From Tetzosporium hominis (GTDB taxonomy: Bacteria; Bacillota; Bacilli; Bacillales_A; Planococcaceae), in assembly GCF_002265435.1 (NCBI RefSeq), contig NZ_NOKQ01000310.1:1-64000 (forward strand): a stretch of DNA of 64,000 nucleotides, written 5' to 3'. The first letter of the stretch is position 1. Each line of letters starts with the position of its first letter. The notes under the pieces were generated by a model. That model ran no database searches, was not told where the DNA came from, and was given only the letters and a program-made list of their open reading frames with translations. The position numbers were made by a program, and so were the translations under genes. This document shows positions 45,649 through 54,311 of the stretch, piece after piece.

Positions 45649-45885
45649 TTAAAACAATGGGTTTTCTTCTATATAAGCATAAATATTATCGACAAGCTCT
45701 TGAGGTGTCTCGCCTCGGACGATATCCCCGTTCACTACGGCAAAGAGCGTGTCTGCACAAATAGTACAGTTGCTCGTGCAGCCGTATTCTAAAACATCCA
45801 AGTTCGGATCTTTCTCCAGCTGCTCGAATGCTTCTTGAGCACCGTTTACGATATTACTAATGCAAAATTCCACCATGGGATTCAT
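45649..45885 (-). CDS. yuzB: YuzB family (DUF1450) protein
   Basis: ATG at 45885, 5 nt after GAGGTGA. 78 residues, the B. subtilis YuzB length: MVEFCISNIVNGAQEAFEQLEKDPNLDVLEYGCTSNCTICADTLFAVVNGDIV. It carries C-x3-C-x2-C (GCTSNCTIC) plus an N-terminal Cys, a ferredoxin/thioredoxin-like small fold that may bind a cluster. Function unknown. Divergent from yutJ. Confidence 0.88.
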   Translation of the reverse strand: MNPMVEFCISNIVNGAQEAFEQLEKDPNLDVLEYGCTSNCTICADTLFAVVNGDIVRGETPQELVDNIYAYIEENPLF

Positions 45886-45950
45886 CGTGTTCACCTCGCT
45901 ACAAGTTGATGCTACTGCATTTCTACCAAGTCGTCAATTGTTGTGACTTA

Positions 45951-45979
45951 TTGTGAAATGTCTCACAATCATTTATACT
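45951..45979 (+). promoter_or_regulatory. Rex-type operator overlapping the yutJ promoter
   Basis: TTGTGAAATGTCTCACAA (45951-45968) matches the Rex consensus TTGTGAA-N4-TTCACAA at all but one position. Its first six bases are also the -35 (TTGTGA), 17 nt before the -10 TATACT (45974-45979). Rex senses NADH/NAD+, so high NADH should derepress this NADH-oxidising gene. Confidence 0.7.
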
Positions 45980-46011
45980 AAATGAGACAATGCATGCAGA
46001 GGAGTTTTCAT

Positions 46012-47079
46012 ATGCAAAAATTAGTACTGCTCGGAGGCGGCTATGGGAACATGCGTATTCTACTGCGCTTATTACCTAACAGTTTGCCATCAGATGTAGA
46101 AATCACATTGATTGACCGCACGTCATTTCACAGCTTAAAAACAGAGTTTTATGCGCTTGCTGCAGGGACAGTTTCGGATCACGATGTCCGTGTTAGTTTC
46201 CCAGTCAGCGAAAAGCTTCACATTAAATACGGTGAAGTCGTAGAAATCGACACAGAAAACAAAGAAGTTTTACTTGAGGGTGGAGAAGCTGTAAAGTACG
46301 ACGATTTAGTTGTCGGCCTTGGTTGTGAAGACAAGTACCACGGAGTTCCCGGTGCAGATGAATTCACAATGAGTATTCAGACCATCGGAAAATCTCGTCA
46401 AACATATAGCACATTAGGCGACCTTCCATCTAATTCAGTAGTAGGAATCGTTGGTGCTGGTTTAAGCGGGATCGAGCTTGCGAGTGAGCTTCGCGAATCG
46501 CGTCCGGATCTACGAATCAAGCTATTTGATCGCAGTCCGCGTATCTTACGAGACTTCCCAGAACGCTTGAGTAACTATGTGAAAAAGTGGTTTGATGAGA
46601 ACGATGTAGAAGTCATCAGCAACTCAAACATTACAAAAGTTGAGAAAAACATGCTTTATAATCACGACGACACGATTCCAGTCGATGCGGTTGTATGGAC
46701 TGCTGGAATTCAGCCAGTAGCACCAGTTCGTGCACTTCCTGGTGAAAAGGATTCAACTGGTCGCGTTATTTTGTCACCTCACCACCATCTACCATTAGAT
46801 GAACATATTTATGTAGTAGGTGACTGTGCATCTCTTCCATTCGCGCCAAGTGCGCAACTTGCAGAAGAGCAAGCAGAGCAGATCGTGCAAGTTTTAAAAG
46901 CAAAGTGGAACGGTGAGACGTTACCTGCGAAATTGCCTGATATCAAACTGAAGGGCTTCATGGGATCATTAGGAAAGAAGCAAGGATTTGCATACTTGGC
47001 AGATATGTCGGTTACAGGACGCATCGCGCGCTTGATGAAATCAGGTCTTCTTTGGTACTACAAAAAGCATAACGGATAA
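46012..47079 (+). CDS. yutJ: NDH-2-like NAD(P)/FAD oxidoreductase YutJ
   Basis: ATG at 46012, 7 nt after AGAGGAG. 355 residues: LVLLGGGYGNMRILLRLLP (FAD), VGIVGAGLSGIELASELRE (NAD), DAVVWTAGIQPV and HIYVVGDCASLPFAPSAQLAEEQAEQI (FAD C-terminal motif). Homologue of B. subtilis YutJ, a type II NADH dehydrogenase paralogue on the inner membrane face. The Rex-type box fits a redox-balancing role. Confidence 0.88.
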   Translation: MQKLVLLGGGYGNMRILLRLLPNSLPSDVEITLIDRTSFHSLKTEFYALAAGTVSDHDVRVSFPVSEKLHIKYGEVVEIDTENKEVLLEGGEAVKYDDLVVGLGCEDKYHGVPGADEFTMSIQTIGKSRQTYSTLGDLPSNSVVGIVGAGLSGIELASELRESRPDLRIKLFDRSPRILRDFPERLSNYVKKWFDENDVEVISNSNITKVEKNMLYNHDDTIPVDAVVWTAGIQPVAPVRALPGEKDSTGRVILSPHHHLPLDEHIYVVGDCASLPFAPSAQLAEEQAEQIVQVLKAKWNGETLPAKLPDIKLKGFMGSLGKKQGFAYLADMSVTGRIARLMKSGLLWYYKKHNG

Positions 47080-47082
47080 ACG

Positions 47083-47122
47083 AAAAGAGCTGACAGTGCA
47101 TCCGCACAATCAGCTCTTTTTT
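47083..47122. terminator. Bidirectional terminator between yutJ and yuzD
   Basis: AAAAGAGCTGA and TCAGCTCTTTT pair; T-runs face both convergent genes. Confidence 0.85.
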
Positions 47123-47444
47123 ATTCCGCAGCTATATACCCATGCTGCTCAAGAGCAATATAGACAGGTTTTAACTGGATATAACCTTCCCCGATTACTT
47201 CATCTTCAATCGTGACCAAAGGATAAAACAACTCATCATTTTGAATCTGCTCAATAAACGATGCATCGACATCCGATTCGCTCGGTTGCTCGATGTCCAC
47301 ATAGCGGAATTGAATCTGGTGCGCATCAAACTTTCGACCAATCGCAGCCTCAAGCCATTCATACGTATCTTTAGAAGAAGGTGCATTTACACAGCTTGCA
47401 CAGATGATGTCTGCCCCGTACACAGTCAACGTGATCTCTTTCAT
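47121..47444 (-). CDS. yuzD: YuzD family (DUF1462) protein
   Basis: ATG at 47444; AGGGGCTGGG lies upstream. 107 residues with LTVYGADIICASCVNAPSSKDTYEWLEAAI: a thioredoxin-like fold with CASC near the N-terminus, as in B. subtilis YuzD. Likely a small disulfide reductase or Fe-S/sulfur carrier; it sits divergent to the NifU-like gene. Confidence 0.85.
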   Translation of the reverse strand: MKEITLTVYGADIICASCVNAPSSKDTYEWLEAAIGRKFDAHQIQFRYVDIEQPSESDVDASFIEQIQNDELFYPLVTIEDEVIGEGYIQLKPVYIALEQHGYIAAE

Positions 47445-47468
47445 ATTCCCAGCCCCTCTAGATTCTTT

Positions 47469-47499
47469 ATTGGATTTTTTTGTTCTATCCAATTATAAT
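47469..47499 (+). promoter_or_regulatory. yutI promoter with ATTGGAT/ATCCAAT inverted repeat
   Basis: TTGGAT (47470-47475), 18 nt, TATAAT (47494-47499). ATTGGAT (47469-47475) and ATCCAAT (47487-47493) are perfect inverted arms filling the spacer and -35, so they look like an operator. The regulator is unknown. Confidence 0.55.
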
Positions 47500-47525
47500 A
47501 GGGATAGTGAAAGGAGTCGAAAGAA

Positions 47526-47759
47526 ATGACTGATACGATGACTGAACAAGTTCAAGAAGTACTCGATAAATTACGCCCATTCCTACTGCGCGATGGTGGG
47601 GATTGTGAATTAGTAGATGTTGAAGACGGTATCGTGAAATTACGTCTCCTTGGTGCCTGCGGGACGTGCCCAAGTTCAACGATCACATTAAAAGCTGGTA
47701 TTGAACGCGCTCTATTAGAAGAAGTACCAGGCGTTGTAGAAGTTGAACAAGTATTCTAA
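47526..47759 (+). CDS. yutI: NifU C-terminal-domain Fe-S carrier (Nfu)
   Basis: ATG after AAAGGAGT. 77 residues, a bare Nfu domain: [52 protein letters not shown] with the cluster-binding CxxC (CGTC). Carries Fe-S clusters from the SUF scaffold to client enzymes such as LipA and aconitase. Confidence 0.92.
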   Translation: MTDTMTEQVQEVLDKLRPFLLRDGGDCELVDVEDGIVKLRLLGACGTCPSSTITLKAGIERALLEEVPGVVEVEQVF

Positions 47760-47764
47760 TTCAC

Positions 47765-47797
47765 GTTAAAAGACAAGGCACCGGCCTTGTCTTTTTG
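47765..47797 (+). terminator. Terminator after yutI
   Basis: AAAGACAAGGC and GCCTTGTCTTT around ACCG, then TT. Confidence 0.85.
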
Positions 47798-47828
47798 ATT
47801 CATTTGAACAGAAAGGTGGGAGACGAAC

Positions 47829-48191
47829 ATGACACACGTAGTGGATCTGACGGAAGCAGCAGCTTTCCGTATTAAAGAAATGATGGAACACAACGAAGAA
47901 CAAGGGGCTTTCCTTCGTGTTTCTGTAAACGGTGGGGGATGTAGCGGACTTTCTTATGGGATGAGCTTTACTCATGAAAAAGAAGCTGCGGACCGTGAAG
48001 ACTTGCAGCATGACATTCCAATTGTTGTGGCTGAAGAAGATGCTCCGATTCTAATGGGCACAAAGATTGATTACAAACAATCGCTCATGGGTGGAGGCTT
48101 CACCATCGATAATCCAAACGCTATTGCCAACTGTGGATGCGGTTCATCATTCCGAACTGTCACTAAGCAAGGGACACCTGAAAACTGCTAA
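47829..48191 (+). CDS. yutM: A-type Fe-S carrier (HesB/IscA family) YutM
   Basis: ATG after AAAGGTGGG. 120 residues: VDLTEAAAFRIKEMM, RVSVNGGGCSGLSYGM, and CGCGSSFR, giving the three conserved cysteines of A-type carriers. It would deliver clusters together with the Nfu protein encoded just upstream. Confidence 0.92.
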   Translation: MTHVVDLTEAAAFRIKEMMEHNEEQGAFLRVSVNGGGCSGLSYGMSFTHEKEAADREDLQHDIPIVVAEEDAPILMGTKIDYKQSLMGGGFTIDNPNAIANCGCGSSFRTVTKQGTPENC

Positions 48192-48195
48192 CACT

Positions 48196-48222
48196 TAACC
48201 TGTCGAAATCCGACAGGTTTTT
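48196..48222 (+). terminator. Terminator after yutM
   Basis: AACCTGTCG and CGACAGGTT around AAATC, then TTTTT. Confidence 0.88.
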
Positions 48223-48272
48223 TCTATGAGTTTTCTCATTATTGAAAACGTTTAATTCGAAACAACTATTCA

Positions 48273-48301
48273 TTGAACTTCTATACTAAAAGGGCTAATA
48301 T
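48273..48301 (+). promoter_or_regulatory. Promoter of yumB
   Basis: TTGAAC (48273-48278), 17 nt, TAATAT (48296-48301). The leader to the start codon is about 65 nt. No Rex-type box was seen here. Confidence 0.65.
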
Positions 48302-48371
48302 AGAAGGTAAGTGTTTGCATCCGTCAAGGGGCAAATGAGTGAAAATATAACTAAAAGGTGGTAGCGGTACC

Positions 48372-49586
48372 ATGAACAGAGCTAAGATTCTCATTCTAGG
48401 GGCAGGCTATGGCGGACTTTCAACTGCCGTAAATCTACAAAAAAAATTAAATGCAAACGATGCAGATATTACATTGATCAACAAGAACGACTATCACTAC
48501 GAGTCGACTTGGTTGCATGAAGCAGCAGCAGGAACATTGTCTCCTGAAGATGTACGCTATGATATCAAAAATGTCATCAACGGTGACAAAATTCAATTCG
48601 TACAAGCAGCAGTTACAGGAATCGATGTTAACGCACGCAAAGTAACAACTGATAAAGGTGAGCACACGTATGACTACCTAGTTATCGGTCTTGGCTTTGA
48701 GGGCGAGACATTCGGTATCGAAGGTTTAGATAAATATGCACTTTCTATTGCTAACGTTGGCGCAGCACGCCTAATCCGTGAGCATATTGAATACCAATTC
48801 GCTATGTGGTCTCAAGACGAAGTCAAAGACGACAGCCGTCTGACTATCGTTGTAGGTGGAGCAGGATTCACAGGAATCGAGTTCTTAGGTGAACTAGGAA
48901 ACCGTATTCCTGAACTTTGCAAAGAGTTTGATGTACCTCAAGAAAAAGTACGCGTTCTTTGTGTAGAAGCAGCTCCAATGGTTCTACCTGGATTTGATCC
49001 AGAATTAGTAGACTATGCGGTACGTCACCTAGAGTCAAAAGGCATCGAGTTCTCAATCGGAACTCCTGTAGTTCAAGCGACTCCAGAAGGCGTAAAAATT
49101 AAAAAAGGTGAAGAAGAATTCGACTTCATCAAAGCTGGTACGGTTGTATGGGCAGCTGGTGTCCGCGGAAACCGTCTAATCGAAACTTCAGGTATCGAAA
49201 ACATGCGTGCTCGTGTCAAAGTTGACAAAGATATGCGTGCACCTGGATTCCCAGATGTCTTCATCGTTGGAGATTGCGCTTTAATGATCAATGAGGAAGT
49301 GAATCGTCCATACCCACCAACAGCTCAAATTGCGATGCAACAAGCTGAAACAGTTGCAGACAATTTGATCGCGTTGATGAACAATGAAGACACACACGAA
49401 TTCGTACCAAAATTAAAAGGTTCTGTATGTTCACTTGGTGAACATGATGCAATCGGAGATGTGATGGGACGCAAAATCACAGGAACGAAAGCATCTATCA
49501 TGAAGAAAATCATTGATAACCGTGCTCTATACATGATTGGTGGCGCACCACTAGTCTTGAAAAAAGGTAAATTCAACTTACTATAA
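48372..49586 (+). CDS. yumB: Type II NADH dehydrogenase
   Basis: ATG after AAAGGTGG. 404 residues: [21 protein letters not shown] (FAD), [21 protein letters not shown] (NAD), [27 protein letters not shown] and [19 protein letters not shown]. Full NDH-2 length, with a C-terminal amphipathic/hydrophobic end that binds the membrane. It oxidises NADH and reduces menaquinone without pumping protons. Closest to B. subtilis YumB/Ndh. Confidence 0.9.
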   Translation: MNRAKILILGAGYGGLSTAVNLQKKLNANDADITLINKNDYHYESTWLHEAAAGTLSPEDVRYDIKNVINGDKIQFVQAAVTGIDVNARKVTTDKGEHTYDYLVIGLGFEGETFGIEGLDKYALSIANVGAARLIREHIEYQFAMWSQDEVKDDSRLTIVVGGAGFTGIEFLGELGNRIPELCKEFDVPQEKVRVLCVEAAPMVLPGFDPELVDYAVRHLESKGIEFSIGTPVVQATPEGVKIKKGEEEFDFIKAGTVVWAAGVRGNRLIETSGIENMRARVKVDKDMRAPGFPDVFIVGDCALMINEEVNRPYPPTAQIAMQQAETVADNLIALMNNEDTHEFVPKLKGSVCSLGEHDAIGDVMGRKITGTKASIMKKIIDNRALYMIGGAPLVLKKGKFNLL

Positions 49587-49592
49587 GTAGCG

Positions 49593-49630
49593 ATCAGACA
49601 GTTGCCATTAGGCAGCTGTCTTTTTTTTTC
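49593..49630 (+). terminator. Terminator after yumB
   Basis: GACAG-x-TGCC and GGCA-x-CTGTC around ATTA, then a run of nine T. Confidence 0.88.
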
Positions 49631-49661
49631 GTTATACTAGAATCAGTAAAGGGGGAATACG

Positions 49662-50171
49662 ATGTCACGTAAAGAGAGAGGCAATGTCTGGCTAGGTGTA
49701 GCGGGAATTGTCATCAATACAAAAGGAGAATGGTTGGTCGTCCAGAAGCGATACGGTGGACTGAACGGAAAGTGGTCATTACCCGCGGGATTTGTTGAAG
49801 GAACGGAAACAGTGGATCAAGCAGTGCTTCGGGAAATCAAAGAAGAGACGGGCATTGATGCGGAAGTCATTCAACTCATAGGATTTCGTAGTGGAGTCAT
49901 TAAAGAGAAGATTAGTGACAACATGGCGATTTTCTTCTTACGTCCCCTAGACCCAGAGCAAGTGCCAGATCCACAGCTAGATGAACTTTATGAAGCAAGA
50001 TGGATGACACCTGAGCAGCTTCTTGAAGATGAAAGAACAACTTCCATGATCAAAGTATTTCTGAAAGTAAATCAAGAAGCGGGGTTCGAGACACGGGAAG
50101 GATTAGACCCAGGTCCAGTGTTCGGCTATAGCAGTTATAAATTATTTACGGCGTCTGAAAACGAAGATTGA
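49662..50171 (+). CDS. NUDIX hydrolase
   Basis: ATG after AAAGGGGG. 169 residues. Nudix box GFVEGTETVDQAVLREIKEETGI at about 42-64 has all catalytic residues (G-x5-E-x7-RE-x2-EE-x-GI). It hydrolyses a nucleoside-diphosphate-linked substrate; which one cannot be told. Possible roles: ADP-ribose or (d)NTP house-cleaning. Monocistronic. Confidence 0.85.
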   Translation: MSRKERGNVWLGVAGIVINTKGEWLVVQKRYGGLNGKWSLPAGFVEGTETVDQAVLREIKEETGIDAEVIQLIGFRSGVIKEKISDNMAIFFLRPLDPEQVPDPQLDELYEARWMTPEQLLEDERTTSMIKVFLKVNQEAGFETREGLDPGPVFGYSSYKLFTASENED

Positions 50172-50222
50172 CACATTTTCGCAATATTTAAATAGAATTT
50201 TCAAAAAACTCCCTTGAATCTG

Positions 50223-50251
50223 TTTACACGTTTTTGCATATATGATATATT
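50223..50251 (+). promoter_or_regulatory. Promoter of yuiA
   Basis: TTTACA (50223-50228), 17 nt, TATATT (50246-50251), 40 nt before the small gene. Confidence 0.6.
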
Positions 50252-50290
50252 ATCAGAAAATTAAAACTTAAAACAAGGGAGTTTTTCAAT

Positions 50291-50416
50291 ATGACACAAT
50301 TCAAAAAACCAGCTAATCCAACACATTGCCCATACTGCAAAGGGAACGGCTATTTCCAGTTACGACTTGGTGGATCTGAGACATGTACAGTATGCCAAGG
50401 CTCAGGGAAGAAGTAA
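50291..50416 (+). CDS. yuiA: YuiA-like small zinc-finger protein (41 aa)
   Basis: ATG 9 nt after AAGGGAG; 42-codon frame. Product MTQFKKPANPTHCPYCKGNGY... with two CxxCxGxG units (CPYCKGNG and CTVCQGSG), the DnaJ-like zinc-finger pattern, as in B. subtilis YuiA, which also sits before yuiB. It probably binds one zinc. Function unknown. Confidence 0.85.
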   Translation: MTQFKKPANPTHCPYCKGNGYFQLRLGGSETCTVCQGSGKK

Positions 50417-50454
50417 TCGAATTTTGACAATCACGTGAATGAAGGTTGCCTATA

Positions 50455-50483
50455 TTGAAAAGCCCGTTCTCTTCGAGTACACT
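50455..50483 (+). promoter_or_regulatory. Promoter of yuiB
   Basis: TTGAAA (50455-50460), 17 nt, TACACT (50478-50483), 27 nt before the yuiB start. Confidence 0.6.
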
Positions 50484-50510
50484 TAAACAAGATGACACGG
50501 AGGGAAAATC

Positions 50511-50834
50511 ATGGACTTTTCATTACCGCAACTGATTATATCAGCGTTGCTTTTTATTGTTATGTTTTTTGGAATTGGCTTCTTACTTAATATGCTTCTA
50601 CGGATGACATGGTTTATGGCTATCGTCTATCCGATCGTAGTAATTTTCATTATTGATGATATTGGCTTCTTTGACTATTTCACAGAGCCTGTGGCTTCTT
50701 TTACAGCACTAGTTACGAAAATCACCAATTTGCATGTTGCAGATTATGTGATTTTAGGTGGCGGTCTTGTTGGAGCTATCATTGCAGGGTTAGTCAGTCG
50801 CTATCTACGTAAGAACGGCTATCAAATGTTCTAA
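50511..50834 (+). CDS. yuiB: YuiB family membrane protein
   Basis: ATG after CGGAGGG. 107 residues with three hydrophobic segments (about 8-30, 33-52, 80-98) and the charged end RYLRKNGYQMF, matching B. subtilis YuiB in size and position. No function is known. Confidence 0.85.
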   Translation: MDFSLPQLIISALLFIVMFFGIGFLLNMLLRMTWFMAIVYPIVVIFIIDDIGFFDYFTEPVASFTALVTKITNLHVADYVILGGGLVGAIIAGLVSRYLRKNGYQMF

Positions 50835-50837
50835 AAT

Positions 50838-50873
50838 AAAAACCGGGGTGCCAAAATTGGCATCCCGGTTTTC
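50838..50873 (+). terminator. Terminator after yuiB
   Basis: AAAACCGGG-x-TGCCAA and TTGGCA-x-CCCGGTTTT make a long stem with T's. Confidence 0.88.
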
Positions 50874-50896
50874 TATGGTCTTTATGAGCACGTGAT

Positions 50897-50990
50897 ACCA
50901 TTTCCCAGGGTATCAGAGGTTCTGCGAGACCCCGCAGGAGCATGCGACGAGGAGGCTCGGAGGTTCTCCCCTTGGAAATGGTGTCTCGGG
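50897..50990. repeat. Repeat B (GAGACCCCGCAGGAGC type)
   Basis: Outer arms ATACCATTTCC (50901-50911 region) and GGAAATGGTGT (about 50975-50985) pair. The inside reads GCGAGACCCCGCAGGAGC, CGACGAGGAGGCTCGGAGG and TTCTCCCC. It resembles GC-rich intergenic repeats common in Bacillales. A shortened, inverted copy is at about 8708-8759. Confidence 0.65.
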
Positions 50991-51014
50991 TGAAAGGGGT
51001 CTATATTACGAATG

Positions 51015-51042
51015 CTAAAACCGCAACTGGCGGTTTTTTATA
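51015..51042. terminator. Terminator of yuiD
   Basis: AAAACCGC and GCGGTTTT around AACTGG; partly overlaps the last codon of the minus-strand gene. Confidence 0.6.
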
Positions 51043-51514
51043 ATATCAAAGTATAAATAATAATCGAAATAGCAATCCCCGTCAGCGCGCCCATAAAAAC
51101 CTCAATCGGCTTATGCCCGAGTAACGTCTTCAACTCCTGAATTTTCTCTTCTTCTTTCTTCTGTGGCCAGTCCTTCGTATGTTCAAAGAAGTTATGAAGG
51201 TCCGCTCTCAACTGATTAATAATGATTGCTTGTTGGCCTGCTTGAAATCGTACCCCGGTCGCATCAAACATCACAATCACTGCAAAGATTGCAGAGATGC
51301 CAAACATCGTGGAATCCAAACCTTCCTCAAATGCTACTGCCGTTGTTAAAGCGGTAACAGCAGCCGAATGGGAACTTGGCATGCCTCCTGTCGAAGTGAA
51401 AAGAGCGAAATCTACTTTTTTAGAAAATAAAAAATGAATAGGGATTTTCACGAACTGAGCAAAGAAAATTGCAAACAAGGCAGCCCATAAGGGGACGTTT
51501 TGAAAGAGTTCCAT
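51038..51514 (-). CDS. yuiD: YuiD family (DUF212) membrane protein
   Basis: ATG at 51514, 9 nt after AAAGGAG; the frame continues upstream without a ribosome site. 158 residues, the YuiD length, with about four membrane helices. FTSTGGMPSSHSAAVTALTTAVA and DATGVRFQAGQQAIIIN recall the PAP2-type acid phosphatase signature (GxxSSH). Possibly a lipid or polyprenyl-phosphate phosphatase; unproven. Confidence 0.85.
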   Translation of the reverse strand: MELFQNVPLWAALFAIFFAQFVKIPIHFLFSKKVDFALFTSTGGMPSSHSAAVTALTTAVAFEEGLDSTMFGISAIFAVIVMFDATGVRFQAGQQAIIINQLRADLHNFFEHTKDWPQKKEEEKIQELKTLLGHKPIEVFMGALTGIAISIIIYTLIL

Positions 51515-51626
51515 ACGATTTCGCTCCTTTTCTACACTATATAGTTGTAGTATAGCACAGGAAAATTGGCGATAGCCAAATAGAATCGGTATAATAGAAA
51601 ACGAATACACAAAGGAGGAATGGTTT

Positions 51627-53129
51627 GTGATTATTTTAACAAATGAAGTAAATTTACAAGAGATTCAATACGAAACGTTAGTAGTGGGTCTAAGCACTCA
51701 CCTAGAACAAGTAGAAGGCTGGGATGCGTTTACAGCTACTTTCGGGCCTCAAATTACGGAACTGATCCGCTCTAAAGATTTATCAACGAATGAAAAAGAA
51801 ATCACAACGTTCCATGTCACAACAGATTCCTCTGTGAAGCGTATTTTATTCGCAGGAATAGGGAATCGTAAAAAACTGACTGAAGACACGTTGCGTCAAC
51901 TTTTCGGTCGCGTTGGAAAGACACTTCAGAAAAAAGGCTATTCAGATGTATCTGTGTTACTTCCATCGTTCGTGAACGAAGAGATTTCAGAACAAGATGT
52001 AGCCTTCTTAGCTGGTGAAGGCTTAGGGATGGGAACTTACCAAATCTTAGATTACAAAACGACAGCTCATGATACAGATTATGATTTAGCTGCTGTGGAA
52101 CTTCTTTCACAAGCAGATGAGCAAGAAATCGTTTCGTATTTTGAAGTGGGTCTGATCTACTCAGAAGCAGTTAATGAAGCTCGTACACTTGTTAATATGC
52201 CAGGAAACATCCTGACGGCAACAGAGCTAGGTGAATATGCGCGCGAGCTCGGAGAAGAATTTGGATTTGAGACACACATCTTAGGTAAAGAAGAAATAGA
52301 AGAGCTAGGCATGGGGGCACTACTTGCAGTTAACCAAGGTTCTACTGAAGAACCTCGCCTGATCGTGTTAAAGCATCAAGTGACGGATAAATGGGAAGAC
52401 CCTATCGCTTTAGTAGGGAAGGGAATCACATTTGATACAGGTGGTTACTCTTTGAAACCTAAAGACGGTATCGTCGGTATGAAAGGCGATATGGGCGGGG
52501 CTGCAGCTGTTCTTGGAGCAATGCGTATCATTGGAGAAACAAAACCGAACAAGAACGTCATCGCAGTTATTGCTTCAACTGATAACATGGTATCAGGTAA
52601 CGCTTTCAAGCCGGATGATGTCATCACTTCTATGAGTGGAAAGACAATTGAAATCTTGAATACTGATGCAGAAGGGCGCCTAGTGCTTGCGGATGCTGTT
52701 ACTTATGCGAAACAGCAGGGAGCTACTGCTATCGTAGATGTAGCGACATTAACTGGTGGTGTCATTGTCGCTCTAGGTATGGACAAGACAGGTGCATTAA
52801 CGAACGATGAGGCCTTATTTGAAGAATTCATGGAAGCCTCTATGGAAACGGGCGAGTTTGTATGGCGTTTACCACTTACGGAAAGCGATAAAAAACGCAT
52901 TCGCAAAAGCGATGTCGCTGATTTGAACAACTCACCTGGGCGTGATGGCCACATGATCTTTGGTGGAGGGTTTGTAGGAGAATTTGCTGAAAACACGCCA
53001 TGGATTCACTTAGATATCGCTGGTACATCCGGAACACCAAGTGAGCATGATCTAGGACCTAAAGGTGGAACGGGTGTCATGGTTCGTACATTAGCTTCCT
53101 TCGTCGAGCGCCTAGCTGAACAAGAATAG
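51627..53129 (+). CDS. pepA: Leucyl aminopeptidase (M17)
   Basis: GTG start after AAAGGAGG. 500 residues. M17 catalytic domain: GKGITFDTGGYSLKP, GDMGGAAAVLGAMRII, and the signature NTDAEGRLVLADA with metal ligands and the catalytic Arg. N-terminal macro-like domain about 1-170. Cytosolic two-metal aminopeptidase releasing N-terminal residues in peptide turnover. Syntenic with B. subtilis yuiE. Confidence 0.93.
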   Translation: MIILTNEVNLQEIQYETLVVGLSTHLEQVEGWDAFTATFGPQITELIRSKDLSTNEKEITTFHVTTDSSVKRILFAGIGNRKKLTEDTLRQLFGRVGKTLQKKGYSDVSVLLPSFVNEEISEQDVAFLAGEGLGMGTYQILDYKTTAHDTDYDLAAVELLSQADEQEIVSYFEVGLIYSEAVNEARTLVNMPGNILTATELGEYARELGEEFGFETHILGKEEIEELGMGALLAVNQGSTEEPRLIVLKHQVTDKWEDPIALVGKGITFDTGGYSLKPKDGIVGMKGDMGGAAAVLGAMRIIGETKPNKNVIAVIASTDNMVSGNAFKPDDVITSMSGKTIEILNTDAEGRLVLADAVTYAKQQGATAIVDVATLTGGVIVALGMDKTGALTNDEALFEEFMEASMETGEFVWRLPLTESDKKRIRKSDVADLNNSPGRDGHMIFGGGFVGEFAENTPWIHLDIAGTSGTPSEHDLGPKGGTGVMVRTLASFVERLAEQE

Positions 53130-53185
53130 TAAGACCCTTTCACTAATTTGTAGTCGATAATAAGACCACACAGTATTAAAAATAG

Positions 53186-53215
53186 TAAAAGAGCAGCCCT
53201 AGAGCTGCTCTTTTT
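53186..53215. terminator. Terminator shared by pepA and the mrp operon
   Basis: AAGAGCAGC and GCTGCTCTT around CCTAGA, T-run at the right. On the minus strand it overlaps the end of mrpG (from 53199). Confidence 0.8.
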
Positions 53216-53570
53216 TCGTGGCCTCTTTATCAACAAGAGGCGCCATATCGTCTCGAACCGTTTCTTTAGCAAGAGGTACCCCTGAGAAATAGGCAGCCTT
53301 CGCCATCATATGTCCGCCAACAGGACCTGTGATGAACAAGAATACGATTCCTAAAATAATTCGAGGATTAAAGTTCCCTTCAATCAACCAAAAGTGAAGA
53401 AATACACCAATTAAAATGGACATGACGCCAAGTGTTGCACTTTTAGAGGCGGCATGCGCGCGACTGTAGATATCAGGTAGACGAATCAATCCGATTGCAG
53501 TGACTAAAATGAAAAAGACACCGACGGAAATAAATATCACAATTAAACTATTTATGAGCATCTCTGTCAT
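53199..53570 (-). CDS. mrpG: Na+/H+ antiporter subunit MrpG
   Basis: ATG at 53570 chosen; a TTG two codons earlier and an ATG three codons later are alternatives. About 123 residues with three membrane helices (FILVTAIGLIRLPDIYSRAHAASKSATLG is diagnostic) and a charged C-terminus. Overlaps mrpF. Last gene of mrpABCDEFG. Confidence 0.9.
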   Translation of the reverse strand: MTEMLINSLIVIFISVGVFFILVTAIGLIRLPDIYSRAHAASKSATLGVMSILIGVFLHFWLIEGNFNPRIILGIVFLFITGPVGGHMMAKAAYFSGVPLAKETVRDDMAPLVDKEATKKEQL

Positions 53571-53835
53571 TTTCAATAATCACTCCCTTCTCTGTAAATT
53601 TAGAGAAGGCAACCGTACCAATGTAGGCAATGATAGCTAACAATAAAATGACTTCCAAGAAGAATGGAGAATCAAATAATATAGAGAACAAGCCTACCAG
53701 TGTGATCAGCCCCACACCGATTGAATCCAGCGCAATAACGCGGTCCGGAGTAGAAGGGCCTTTCATTAGACGATATAAGAAACCAACGAGACTAAAACTT
53801 AGGATTGCCACACAAATCCACAGAAACATCGTCAT
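53548..53835 (-). CDS. mrpF: Na+/H+ antiporter subunit MrpF
   Basis: 95 residues, three membrane helices, with GPSTPDRVIALDSIGVGLITLVG typical of MrpF/MnhF. Overlaps mrpE by 4 nt and mrpG by about 20 nt. Confidence 0.92.
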   Translation of the reverse strand: MTMFLWICVAILSFSLVGFLYRLMKGPSTPDRVIALDSIGVGLITLVGLFSILFDSPFFLEVILLLAIIAYIGTVAFSKFTEKGVIIENDRDAHK

Positions 53836-54311
53836 GATCGACTCACCTCCAAGATAGCTTTTTCAAACGTAGAGCGAATCGAATCGACAGCGTCATCAAT
53901 ATTGTCAAAATCAATTGCATGAACGTATAGCTTCGTACGGTCTTCCGATACATTCACAACAACGGTCCCAGGAGTTAAGGTGATCAAAAGAGACAATAAC
54001 GTAATTTCCCAGTCCTGCTTCAGTTCCGTTTCCATTTCAAAAATGGCAGGACGCAAATCGAGCTTTGGTTTCAAAATCACTTTTAATACAGCAACATTGG
54101 CAGCAACCAATTCTTTTATAAAAATACCGCCGAGTTTTATAACAGCCCATACACGACCTAAATAGAAACGGGATGTAAAGAATCGACGAAGCATGAACAG
54201 CATGATCAAACCTAGTAAATACCCAATAATAAACGTTGCTGAGGAGAAGGAGTTGGATAAGAACATCCAAACAAACGCGATAAACACATTTAATAGTATT
54301 TGAAATGCCAT
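53832..54311 (-). CDS. mrpE: Na+/H+ antiporter subunit MrpE
   Basis: 159 residues: two N-terminal helices (about 5-40), AVIKLGGIFIKELVAANVAVLKVIL, then LLSLLITLTPGTVVVNVSEDRTKLYVHAID. Standard MrpE. ATG overlaps the mrpD stop by a single base. Confidence 0.93.
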   Translation of the reverse strand: MAFQILLNVFIAFVWMFLSNSFSSATFIIGYLLGLIMLFMLRRFFTSRFYLGRVWAVIKLGGIFIKELVAANVAVLKVILKPKLDLRPAIFEMETELKQDWEITLLSLLITLTPGTVVVNVSEDRTKLYVHAIDFDNIDDAVDSIRSTFEKAILEVSRS

